A stretch of 64,000 bases of DNA from NCBI GenBank assembly GCA_020080175.1, contig JAGHQL010000057.1:62001-126000 (forward strand), written 5' to 3'. Each line of letters starts with the position of its first letter. Positions within the stretch are counted from its first letter, which is position 1. This DNA comes from Glutinoglossum americanum. Taxonomy: Eukaryota; Ascomycota; Geoglossomycetes; Geoglossales; Geoglossaceae. The translations under genes and the position numbers were made by a program. The notes beneath the pieces are model-generated. The model was not told where the DNA came from, searched no databases, and saw nothing but the letters and a program-made list of their open reading frames with translations. Below are positions 45,281-56,015 of this stretch, in pieces.

Positions 45281-46608
45281 CCTTCATACCTTCCACCTTC
45301 CTGGCCTAGACCCCCCAGAGCAAACAAACAAACCGCCTAACTGGAGCTAGAAAAAACCCTAATCTATCCACTTATAGTGAAACCGCAAGAGTCGCCCCCA
45401 TCCATACTTCTCCCAACCTTCCATGAAAGGTGAATAGTAAATATGAATCACCAGCGCTATAGCGCTCGTTCTCCTTCCTTGGTCGGTGGCGGGTGGCATA
45501 TATACGTGCCGAGGGGTGCTAAGGTGAGGGGGTTCGGGGGAGGCGCTTTTAGCGGTAGCAGTTCAGACGGACAAAAGTTAGGGGTTGGTTGTAGGTAAAC
45601 TTGTAGATAAAGAGATACGCATCGAGGTGACCTGGCTAGCGCCGAAAGAGCTCGGGGTTCGAGTTGGGAGTGCCCTCCATTCTTCGAGCGGTTGCCTCGA
45701 GGTGGCTGATTCTCTCGAGTCTGAACCTCCAAAGGCTGCTCCTGTGTTTACCTAGGCTTAAGCTCTTGAATGCAATACCGCCTGCCGTGACCCAGCCTAA
45801 TTTATCCTCTGCTCCCAAGGTGGCCAGCTATTAGCCGTTAGCTGTACGACGCCCCCGTCACTCCTCAAGGCCTCCAGACATACCTTATCATCTCCTAAGC
45901 CAGGCTGCCACTATCGCAGCCCGATAAGATCTTCGAATACGAAGAAACCTGTGGAGTTATAGGGTAGCTAGTTCTGTGTGTTGTAGATTATGTTCGGGGT
46001 GGACAAAACGATTGCATTGGTTGCATAAATTATATGGCACCACGGCATAGGTGCGGACGAAAAGGAGGAAAAAGGAGACCGGATCCAGAGGTTCCCGGGG
46101 CGGCATGAAGTGCAATGCCCATATGAAACATAGTATGGCAACTAAACGGAGCGGGACGAGGCGGACACTAGGAAGCGGCCGTAAGATGACTCGCTGGAGC
46201 CAAATGCAGGGTTGTTGGAAGTCGTCTATTAGGAGTATTCTATGGCTAGAGCCATAATGTAATCACCGCTATTGCGAACCTAAGCGACATCTAACCTCGC
46301 CCGACATTGAACAAATTAGTGCGCCCATTCTTCGCTTTCTCCGTAGCGCCCCTCACCCGTTTCCCGGTCCTCAGCTAACCCTCGTATTAACCCCACTATA
46401 AAATATCAACACTGCCTCTACTAACTCCCATCGGGTGAGAGGAGACTGAGGGGGCGACCAGGGGCTAATCACGGACTTTGTGTGTTGGAGCAGTTCAGCC
46501 GGGTGGCGGGTTTGGAAGGTTATATCATACGGAAGGGGAAAAGGCTTAGAAAGGTGATGTTGTGATATTTGCCGGGTCAACTGGAAACAGGATGGGGTTT
46601 GGAGGTGT

Positions 46609-49600
46609 TTACTGAGAGCGCGCGTGTGCAGTGGATCGCAGTAGCTCGGCGATCCGGTTATGTCCACCGTCTAATGCCGCCTGCAGTGCTGTGTCATAGT
46701 ACCCTCCTTGGGCGCTGACATCCGCTCCCCTCTCGAGCAGCAGCTCGACGGTCTGGTAGTGTCCGTTATGCGATGCAGCCTCTAGTGCTACACCGAAACG
46801 CCCTCCTTGGGCGTTGACATTAGCCCCCTTCTCGAGTAGTAACTCGACAATTCCATTGTGTCCACCAAACGATGCCGCTTGCAGTGCCAGGCCAAATTGT
46901 CCTCCTTTGGCATTAACGTCCGCTCCCTTCTCGAGCAGCAGCTCAACGGTTCGGATGTGTCCGCCATATGATGCCGCTTGCAATGCGGTGCCATAGAATC
47001 CCCCTTGTGTGTTGGCATTGGCTCCCTTCTCGAGAAGCAGCTCGACAATCTGGCTGTGTCCACTACGCGATGCCACCTGCAATGCCGTGTCATTCCCCCC
47101 TACTCGAGAATTAACATCAACCCCTTTCTCGAGTAGCAGTTTGACAATCTGGTAATGTCCACCGCTCGAAGCCTCTTGTAGCGGTGGGCTGTGCTTCCCT
47201 CCATGCGCGCTAACGTCGGCCCCTTTCTCAACTAGTAGCTCTACCACCTGTTCATGCCCCGAGTGCGATGCTTCCTGCAGTGCTGTACCGTAGTATCCTA
47301 GCGCATTAACATCGGCCCCTCTCTCGACAAGCAGCTCAACAGTCTGGTTGTGTCCGTTGCGTGATGCTAAATGCAGAGCTGTCTCACCTCGGGGCGGCCC
47401 TCGTTGGTCGTTGATGTTGGCCCCCTTTTCGAGCAATAGCTCAACAATTCGGTCGTAGCCCCGGGATGATGCTGCCCGCAGTGCCGTACCATAGTATCCC
47501 CCATGTGCATTGGTGTTAGCCCCTTTCTCGAGCAGTAACTTAACGATCTGCTCGTTTCCACCGTATGACGCTCCCTGTAACGCTGTGCTGAAGTAACTTT
47601 CTACTTGCGCGTTGACATCGGCTCCGCTCTTGAGCAGCAGCTCGGCGATCCTGTAGTGTCCTCCATAAGATGCTCCCTGTAGTGCCGTGCCTTGGTATCC
47701 TCCTAGCGCATTGACATTGGCACCCTTCCCGAGCAGCAGCTCGACAATTTGCTCGTGGCCCTGACGCGATGCCGACCATAGCGGCGTCTCACTGAAAGGA
47801 TTTGCTCCCTCTAGGTTGATATCGGCCCCGCTGTCGAGCAGCAGCTTGACGATCCGGCTATGCCCACGAATTGACGCTCTCTGCAACACCGTGATGCCGG
47901 CTCTTCCATGTAGGTTGACGTCGGCGCCCTCCTTAAGTAGTAGCTCTACGGCCCGGTCGTGGCCTCGTTCTGCCGCATACCAGAGCGGAGTATGGCCTTC
48001 GCTATCCCTCTTGTTTGCAGGATTCCGTAATCGTAGCCTAACCGCCCCACCTCCCTTTGCAAATAGTCTACAAGCTAGTGGCAGTATCCCGAAGTAACAC
48101 GCTACATGTAGCAAGGAGAAAGAACTAGGTGCGCCTCCACCCTCATTCGCATCCCAAAAAGTTTTCCACCACGCGTCAAAGAGCAGCGACTTCTTTTGGC
48201 AAAAAGGACCTGACAGGTCAAAGATACTCTCAATTGAATTGGATGAACGCCTTGCATGCTCAGGCCAGTGGAGAGCTGCATAGTTGAGCAATGGAAACTC
48301 GCTTGGACTTGACGTGCCGGAGAGCCAGACAGGGCCACCAGAAAAAGCACCATTGTGAATATAGTCAAAACACGTTCGCGCTATTTCGAAGCTTGCTTCT
48401 CCTTCTTTAACACGGAAACGCTCCAGGGTCGGGTCGTTATCCGGCTCCTTCCGCAAGAAATAATCCTTCGCTGACTGGTGAACGAGGCCGACTTCGCTTT
48501 CTGTGACTTTTAGTAGGGGTCCGCAAAAGTCGATGTAGTCTTTGATGATCTGGTCGCGAGTGGCGGTAACCGACGGCTTCACATCGACTGCGGCTGCCAG
48601 CTCCATCAGTGTTAGAGGGCGGATAGCCATTACGATCCAGCGTAAAATCAAGGCTGCAGTATCCCGTCGACTGTCTCGAATTTGGAGCAGCATCCGGTTA
48701 TAAATTCCGGGTAGCCCTTTTGGAAGACTGTTGAGTGTGTCTATTATCTCTGCACATTTCTTCCCGCGTAACTCATCAGCGACAAAACCAACCCACAAGA
48801 AAGTCCCTTGCGCGCCTTCCAACAAAGCATTTTCCACATGCATACGTAATTTATCATTAAACCCAGTTATTAACATCGAGAGTTCGTCCACTTTAACGGA
48901 AACGAATCGCTGAATGTCGCTGATAACCCCACTGTCCGAGCCTGGGTCAAGCTTCATTTGAAGAAAACCAGATAATTCTCCTGCTATTCGTTGGGGGAGT
49001 TCTCGGCTCACGGCTATCAACTTAACCCCTCCGGTCGAAGACTTGTAACCTGCCATTGAAAAGAAGACCTTGAAGTTCTTCATAAGCACTTCTAATGAGT
49101 CTTCATCGCACTCGTCAAGACCATCGAGGACACAGTAAATTGTACCAAGGTCATTATCTCGAACCACAGCCTCGAAGATTCGCCAAAGCGATTCCAGGGA
49201 CAAGAACAGTGACTCCCCTTTAGGCTTGAAGTCCTCAAGGAAATGCTTAATTAGGCTCCGGCGCTTCTGAAGTATTTGGAATAATAGCCCTCTGAGTATG
49301 GCGATAGCCGTATTACGCTTTTCATCTTTGTTGTCGCAAAAGTAATACACTAGAATTCCGTCTTGCGACTGCTCTACGACTTTGGCAAGTTCCTCGGTCA
49401 GAAAGACTGAAAGCATCGTTTTGCCCATTCCTGGGCCACCGGAGAGCCATAGAAGTCGGGAGGGAGAGTTTAGCCACGAGAGATATGTTTTGTTTGTTCT
49501 GATCCATTCGCAAGTACCGGTAACTCGCTTTCCTTTTGCGCTCATGAGCTTCTCTTTGTCGTCAGCTGGGTCAGTCAAGAACAATGAGGTTTCGATTTTC

Positions 49601-49902
49601 TCTTCGATCGATTCCCGTCCGTCTATCGTCTCGTGAGCCTCAACCATAAGGATCTCTTTAGCAAAGCCACCTACACGATACGTCTGCAACCAAAGCTATA
49701 TCAGTAGGAATATCTCAATAGAGTCAGAGTTTGCCTCACTAAATATAACATTTCCATCAGCATGAAGGTTGCCAATTTGGGTATTATCGCGTCCGACTTT
49801 AGGATCTCCAAAAGTGTTGTCTCCTTGCCAAGTGTTCTTCTGGCCTGTTGGTTCCTTGACCTCCCCACTTCCCTCTCGGTTAGGAAGGCCTTTCCCCATC
49901 AT
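46609..49902 (-). CDS. NOD-like receptor: N-terminal amyloid-like motif, NACHT NTPase, 15 ankyrin repeats
   Basis: Fungal STAND/NLR protein of 1074 residues. Exons 49740-49902 and 46609-49670; an in-frame stop precedes the chosen ATG. Exon 1 encodes a 54-residue head with no folded effector domain; residues 28-54 read GDNTFG..VGRDNTQIGNL..DGNVIF, matching the tail of the divergent hydrolase gene and resembling RHIM/PP-type amyloid motifs. The NACHT domain follows: Walker A GGPGMGKT at 133-140, Walker B YCVLDGLDECDED near 234-246, and helical subdomains up to about 530 (GLVHQSAKDYFL is typical). From about 545 to the end lie 15 ankyrin repeats, the last ten closely similar (GTALQAASYGGH..IVELLLEKGANVNA). 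This layout, a short motif then NACHT then a ligand-sensing repeat array, is that of receptors that template amyloid on a partner effector. The frame is fully open. Confidence 0.92.
46620..48010 (-). repeat. ankyrin repeat array of the NLR, 15 units of about 99-102 bp
   Basis: Units near the 3' end of the gene are highly alike at DNA level, whereas the first four are diverged. Variation between units is concentrated in the loop preceding TALQ (GGYYG, GGFYG, GGQFG, GGRFG, GGKHS, VGGND), which is where ligand contacts would be expected in an ankyrin stack. Confidence 0.9.
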
Positions 49903-50220
49903 GCTGAGAAGAGTAGTCTAAGGATGTCAAGGCACAACTGGAAGAAAGGCGGACTTCTCAAGGCAAGAGGTCTACAAGGATCACGTGGATATATTAAGTC
50001 ATGCTTGGCATATCATTCAAACTTTGGAGTTATACCAAAGAGGGCATGAAACTTGCCCGCTAATTGCCTAGGCTAAGAAATACCCCCTGGCTTCTGAGTC
50101 AAATTTAGCCATAAAAGCGGCGAGACCCTTTGGCTTTCCCGCACGACAAACCGATATCTACATGGTGCGTAAGATGTTATTTTCCATCACTTTACAGGAT
50201 TAGGAGAAGCAAAATTAAGC
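49903..50220. promoter_or_regulatory. 318-bp bidirectional intergenic region between NLR and hydrolase
   Basis: The two start codons face away from each other with only this stretch between them, so both transcripts must initiate here or within it. I see no defined operator motif. A shared promoter would give coordinated expression of receptor and effector; this is inferred from layout only. Confidence 0.5.
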
Positions 50221-51546
50221 ATGAACGGACTCTCAGACCCATTGGATTCGGACGAGACCGGCGCAGCAGTAGAGTGAGCACGCTTGACTCAACATCACCC
50301 CTGGGACAGCACTTATGATTGTATCTAGTATCGTATTTGTCCATGGCTTGAACGGAAATAGTAATTCAACATGGACTGAGAATAACGTTTTCTGGCCCAA
50401 AGACCTTCTACCGGCTGATGTCCCGCGAGCTCGCATCCTGACATTCGGATATGACTCTGCAGTAACCTGCTTCTGGTCAACGGCCTCACAGAACAGAATT
50501 GATAATCATGCATCTGCTCTTTTGGCGGACCTCGCTAGTCTGCGAGAAAGAACTGATACTGTGAGAGAGAGTACCTAAGGCGTCTTCAAGCCCACTAGGT
50601 TCACCATACTCAGCTGATCAATGACGGGTTAGAGCGATCGTCCTATTATATTCGTCGCGCACAGCCTGGGTGGGCTTGTGTGTGAAGATGTATGTGGTCC
50701 ACTTACTCGAGTGAAAGCTGCAACTCAGCGTATAGAGTAGGCACTTGTACTTGGAGATAATAGCCCCAATAAACACACTAGGAATGTATCGGCCCACGTT
50801 CGCCGTATTGCTTTCCTGGGAACGCCGCATCAGGGCTCGAGTAAAGCCAAATGGGCAGATATGGGTAGAACGTTCTTAGACCTCTTCAAGAGTACTAACA
50901 AAGAGAACCTTAAAGACCTCCAAGAAAAATCCGAGAAGCTATCAGGACTGGGTAGAGCTTTCCCCAACCTGCTCAGACGCCGCGCAGAGACAAGTGAGGC
51001 AAAAGAGAAAATCGAGCTTACTTGTTTTTTCGAAGAGCTCCCGTTGAAAGCTATAGGCATAGTACGTTGAAAGCCAAAGTTAATCCTTCAGTCACCCCAT
51101 TGCTCACACTGTACGAAGATTGTGCCTGAAGAATCCGCATGCTTGCCTGGCTACGAGTCACTCTCCATCCATGCTGATCACTCAGGTATGTGCAAGTTCA
51201 GGGGCAGGAGTGATGGGGGTTATAGAAGAGTATCGGGCGTACTCGCAAGATGGGCAAGAGAGTTGGAAACATCACCCAAGAACGAGATATCACCCCAGAA
51301 CGAGGAATCACCCGAGAATGAGAAATCACCCCAGAAGGAGGGGTCACCCGGGAACCAGGAATTGCCAGGGTATGAGGAACCAACGGTCAGTACTCTAGCA
51401 AATAAGATGCGTGGATCGTCGCTGAGTTAGTAATCTAGACCACCGTTCACCAAGGCAACGCGACATTCCAAGGCGCTTCCAGCACTGGCAGTGGCAGAAT
51501 CATTCAGATCGGGAACCTCATGTCGAGCGGATCAGTCAATTTTTGA
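50221..51546 (+). CDS. SesB-type alpha/beta-hydrolase (lipase/esterase) with C-terminal amyloid-like motif
   Basis: Predicted cell-death effector or esterase of 345 residues in six exons: 50221-50273, 50329-50560, 50633-50689, 50741-51061, 51119-51385, 51439-51546, all in phase. The hydrolase core resembles SERAC1/DUF676-type enzymes: DIVFVHGLNGN (oxyanion loop), FVAHSLGGLV with nucleophile Ser106, RRIAFLGTPHQGS, and SIHADHSGM with the likely catalytic His242, then YRRVSGVLARWAREL. A linker at about 275-308 repeats the hexapeptide SPxNEx (DNA period 18 bp). The last exon encodes only the tail: VHQGNATFQG...GRIIQIGNL...GSVNF, ending exactly at the stop. The same pattern lies at the N-terminus of the divergent NLR. 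In known fungal systems a SesB-like protein with such a tail is activated by its NLR. No signal peptide, so it is probably cytosolic. Confidence 0.88.
51439..51546 (+). other. exon encoding the hydrolase's amyloid-like C-terminal motif
   Basis: A separate last exon of 36 codons holds the whole motif. It contains a QGNATF segment, then GRIIQIGN with the (I/V)Q(I/V)G core found in RHIM and fungal PP motifs, then a Ser/Gly segment and a terminal VNF. Its isolation in one exon parallels the NLR, whose matching motif is also confined to its own first exon. Confidence 0.7.
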
Positions 51547-52732
51547 CGGGGAAAGCGGATTCAGCAACGCGGTTAGGGATGCTTTCAGATACCCAATAGC
51601 TTTTACTTGCAAAATTACGAACTGGCTGTTGGAGTTTTGATTTGGCAGCTTACATGCTGATCCGCTGATCTTGCCGATCGCCAATAATTGGCACGATCAC
51701 TATCCTTTCCGTTCGTTTACCCCTTTTCCATGAGCTAGACTGAGTATATAGCTCGGGCTTCGCCCTCGCCCAATTCTAGCCTTCGTCCGCTTTTCGCACT
51801 ACCTGCGACTTTTGTATTGAAGCATAATGTGTTACCCGATAGCCTCGACACCCCCTCGCCGAACATACGGTCGCATTTTCGGCTTGATTTTTGTTTAGTT
51901 TTTTTATACCATTTTGTTTTTTCCTTGTTTCCTTTTGCGAGATGCAAGGCCTAGAGAATGTTTAGGCTTTCTCCGGGGGTAGGAAAGCCTTGTGTGCGAG
52001 GGGAACTACCCTTCCAAGCCAATAGATTTCTCTCACAGCCTTCTCGCGCCCGCGTGCCTCATGTTTTCTTCACCGTCTGTACGCCAATTGGAGCAGCTAT
52101 ACACATACGCTACCATACAGACACGGAGGGAGCGTTTCTGCCTCGCGGCTTATGCAGAAAAAGAACATTGCTTCTCGAGGGTCACTGTGCACAACTCTAG
52201 GCGCAATTTTGGATTTAAGTTTAATTGGCGAGTTGGGGCGAGCTGCGTCAGCGAGGTTGCACAAGCGCTTTTGCAGGTATTGCATTGTTAGGCAGGCGTT
52301 AGGGGTGTTTCGCCTGCTTCTCGTTTTATGTTATTGGGCGTTGTTCGTTTGAAGTTGTTGATCCGATCGGCCTCGTGAAGGACTCCTAGGAGAATCGGCC
52401 TCGGGAGGCTCCAGGCATTAGGATCAGGATCTCCCCAAGCCTCTGTCCAAGTCGCATTGCTTCGATTCTAGCTTTCGCTTGATTTGCTGATCGACTCTCG
52501 CTTAGCTGACTGGAGTCAAGTGGGCGGACTAATTGGTCCCAAAACCAGAGCTGTAGCCGCTGCATGACGAATTTTCCTAAAATCGAGGCTTTGATGGTTT
52601 CCGCTGGAGTTGCGTCGCTCACATAAGGTACTGTTGTCTAGACGCTGTAGGTCGTTCATTCAACTGCTTTGATTTCGTACCCTAGCTTGATCCGTGACCG
52701 CAATCCCTCAAGGAGAGAATTATTTTCATCTA
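51547..52732. other. intergenic region between hydrolase and beta-propeller genes
   Basis: About 1.2 kb. No frame gives a recognisable domain. Upstream exons of the next gene could lie here, because its first predicted ATG (52733) is preceded by open frame back to about 52694. Confidence 0.4.
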
Positions 52733-55589
52733 ATGACCCACCTAATCCTTGCGAAGGTGTTGATGCTGCTTCAGCCTCGCATCGATGCGAGCAACATCCT
52801 TTTCGAGATCCTTGGGCGGTACACTCTATCGGTCGCGGGAAAACCTCCAGAGGTTGTCCGCGCCTTGTCATTCCGAGTCGTTGTCTGGATTAAAGCCATC
52901 TTTGACCTGCAGCGTACTTGCTTACAGAGTGCCAAACAGTTGTCCATCTTCGACACTCAACTCATCCATCCCTGTCTCCTCTTTGCGGTAATCCGTAAGA
53001 TCGTAGACATCCGATCGCAGGTCTATGGTGGCGTGAGTGAGTCCGAGATCTTGGAACACCGGTGCTTCTTAGCACAGGCTGTGTTGTCGGGCCTCCGCAC
53101 CCTGCTGCTGCGAGATGGTAGCTTTTCGGCCACTGAAATTTCTGACATTCGGCGAGACGTCTCGCACTGGCAGTCGACAGCGCACGTCGGACTGGAATCA
53201 GCCATCTTAGAGTGGTGCCTTAACGCGATAGATCACGTACGGTCGGCTCTAGAAACAACGGGGCACTCGAGCATATGTAGGCCAGCCTGTACCATTCCCA
53301 AGCTTGGTTGCAGCCAAACATCGGTGAGTTTGTGCATCTCGGGCAAAGCGCATAGAAAACTAACCTTGGAGAAGATTGATCAGCAGTCACGGACTCTAAA
53401 GCGTTGTGACGACGAACTACGCAAGCTTCGAGGTGATGCCGAACTAAAGCTTCGAGGTGATGCCGATCGCTTCTGGTCAATATTTGATATTCTCTGGGCG
53501 GTCGAAGGAGCCTTCATACAGTTCTGTATCGAGTCAATCCAGGCTCAGGAGGTGTCGGGCGGATATATCGACCCAAGTGCATTCGTGGCGAAGCTGGATC
53601 TGCGTATTCCGAATGAGAACTGCTTGAAGGAGGCCTCGCTTGGGTGGTGCAAAGGAGAAGGCTGCAATTGTTATGAGCAATTACCTGATGGACAATATCT
53701 GCTAGTAGGAATCACCCTTGAGCCTGCCTAGGTTTTTTTTGGTGAACTCTACTGACACTAGATTGTTGAAACGACTAGGGGGGCGCTATTGACACGTCCC
53801 TACAATACTTCCTCGAATTCCTGAAACACCGACAACAAGAACTCCCGGACAGCGAATTGGAGATAACAGGGCTGTCTGATCTGTTCGGTAACTACGTTGA
53901 GACTTGGCTGGACGAGCCACCCGGGCCTGAGCCCGCGAATGGGTCACCGACTGTCTACATGCTAAATTGCCCGAAATTACATGCCGTACCTGCTTACCAG
54001 CTGCAGGATCTGCTAAGACAAGTTAGGATTCAGATTACCCATCAAACTGAAAATAGTTGTGCTAATTAATCTTCCTGCAGACACCTGATTCGGCCAATTT
54101 CTTTACCCTAGACGCCCCTGGCGCTCCGTGCCCTCGATGCCCCCGGGGATCTTTCCGGAAGGCAAGAAGAATTGAGCCTTTTGATCGGCTGTCAGATGCA
54201 TTTGACCAAAGAAGAAGGCCGCATCCTCTGCCGGCACAAGATCCCTTGTGGGAGGTCGAAAGTGAGGATACCACTGAGCCTTCCCCCCCGCAAGCCAGGC
54301 GGCCCTCTAAATCACCGTCTTTATCGAGTTCTCATACCACTTCAAGCAAAAGCACGACCCTTGGTAGAAAGGGGATGATCAATAAAGTGCTCAGCTGGGG
54401 CCGAACTACAAAACAGGAACATGTCTCGTCTACAGTCTCAGAGTCTCCGAAAGTCCCCCTACGCCCGCAATCGTACTGCTTTTCGGCAGACGGCCAGGCG
54501 TTGATCCTCTGGGCCAAGTGCAACGACTGCATCTATATGTCTGCCATTCCTCCTCAGTCCAGTGACCCCCCAACTTGGAGTTGGCATCAATATAAGGGAA
54601 CTGGTATTGAAATGGTAGCCGGCAGCAGGAATAAGGTCGTGGCGGTCTCCAAGGCATGTCGCCGAATAGAAATTTTACCTCCAGTGACTACGCTAACGTC
54701 TTTCCTAATGTTTCCCACACTAGCGCAAAAAACTCATGATCTTTGACTCACCAGGTGCTAAACCGGCCTTGAGGGATATCGGCGTTGCGGTCGAGTGTAT
54801 TGCGATGTCCCGAAACGGCAAATATGTAGGATTGGCCCTTGGGAAGAAAGTCCTTATCTTTGATATTGAAGATAGCTCGGACCCAGTGCCATACGATCTA
54901 CATCAACCGGACGGCCTAGATCTGGGATACCAACATCTCTCCTTCACCTCAGACGGAACAGAGGCCATAATAGCGACCTTGAAACATAATGGTATGGTCT
55001 ATATCAGAGTCTGTAGTTGTGACGGCCAGGAGGTCTGGTCTAATAAACCACGGGAACCGGCCCACCCAGTATCAGTGGTACGTACTTCCCTAGCTGCCGC
55101 TCCTTTGAACCCGCAATCCACATCATATTTCACTAACAACCCTTCAAACAGGTTAACGGAAACGATCGGGGCGTGACATCTGTCCTATACTCGAGCTCCA
55201 CGAAAATCGCGATCGTAGCCGCTTTCGTGGATGGGTCGTACACCGCAATCCACTCAAAATCGAAGAGAGCGACCCCGCTAGGCTGGACTGAAGACCGCAA
55301 GCCAAAATTTCAAGGAGCAGCACAAGGGGACTCGGGAACAATCTTTGCGCTGGCCAATGCCCATAATACCGTCTACAAGCTTGACGTGGCAGCGAACTCA
55401 TTTATAGAGGTAGTTAAGATCTCTCGCCGTCGCCCCACCCCCAACACCCTCATGGCTATAGCAATGCCGGACGATGATACGATCTACACTTTCTGGATGG
55501 AGAACAAAAAGATGGTTCTGGCGACTATCAAAGAGAAAAAGCTTTCCCGGCAAGATGTCTTGTGGGATACTAGCTGCATACACTCATGA
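52733..55589 (+). CDS. predicted beta-propeller protein of unknown function
   Basis: Five exons, start-53704, 53779-54021, 54081-54683, 54724-55077 and 55152-55589, all junctions in phase; 869 residues from the ATG at 52733. Residues 1-400 are helical and not recognised (LQPRIDASNILFEILGRYTL; HPCLLFAVIRKIVDI), with a short internal duplication KLRGDAELKLRGDAD. A basic Ser/Pro-rich linker follows (SPSLSSSHTTSSKSTTL). From about 575 to the end, blades typical of WD40-like propellers appear: SYCFSADGQALILWAK, CIAMSRNGKYVGLALGKKVLIFDI, HLSFTSDGTEAIIATL, TIFALANAHNTVYKLDV. The architecture (unknown helical head, linker, propeller) occurs in fungal proteins near NLR genes, but I know no assigned role. 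The start is uncertain; more 5' exons are possible. Confidence 0.72.
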
Positions 55590-56015
55590 ATTGCATAGTA
55601 TTTTTTTCGTGTGATCCCGTAGCTTGACTATACAGATATAAGTCTAATTGGTTCCAATTTTAGTTTAGTGCATTGTGTAGTTTAGTTTAATGAACCGCAA
55701 CCCGCAACGGGGGCAGCCCCCCGTGTATCATTTATCGTGGTATTATGTAAGCGCCCAAATCCTCCGCTCTTAGAAGGCGGCACAATCTACCAATAGAAGC
55801 CCCGCGGCTGTGCCTTTGAATTGCCCGATCCTTGGGGGGCGCCAGGCTTAGCTAGGGTTTATATGTAATGCATTTCCGTTTCCCAAAGACCGTATTTTTA
55901 TTCCTCGGCGGATGATCGAAAATACCAAAGAAAGGTAAAAGGAGCCTTATATAACACCAAAAAACACCCACAGCCAGGAACCAGCGAGGTAGGGAATTGC
56001 GTGTACTGAGTACAT
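55590..56015. other. convergent intergenic region
   Basis: 426 bp between two converging stop codons; no feature beyond expected 3' untranslated regions. Confidence 0.5.

Larger units (their letters stand above)
42394..46608. other. 4.2-kb gene-free region
   Basis: No frame here gives a recognisable domain or splices into one. It includes a two-copy tandem duplication (42736-42975), an A/C-rich stretch (about 43980-44160) and a tRNA-like fragment (about 45205-45280). Base composition wanders from AT-rich to GC-rich, as in decayed repetitive DNA. I cannot identify the origin. Confidence 0.6.

Noticed and set aside
42394-46608. Possible LTR or LINE element in the gene-free region
   Set aside because: I found no reverse transcriptase, integrase or protease blocks, no long direct end repeats, and no poly-A-terminated body. 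The region remains unexplained rather than assigned.
46609-48010. Regularly spaced repeats that could be mistaken for a CRISPR-like array
   Set aside because: The units are about 99 bp, contiguous, in an open frame, and encode ankyrin repeats. There are no short palindromic repeats with unique spacers. The same applies to 39175-41000.
53423-53465. 21-bp direct duplication in the propeller gene considered as an amyloid-like motif
   Set aside because: It encodes KLRGDAE / KLRGDAD, a charged helix duplication without the Q-I-G core or Asn/Gly pattern shared by the receptor and hydrolase.
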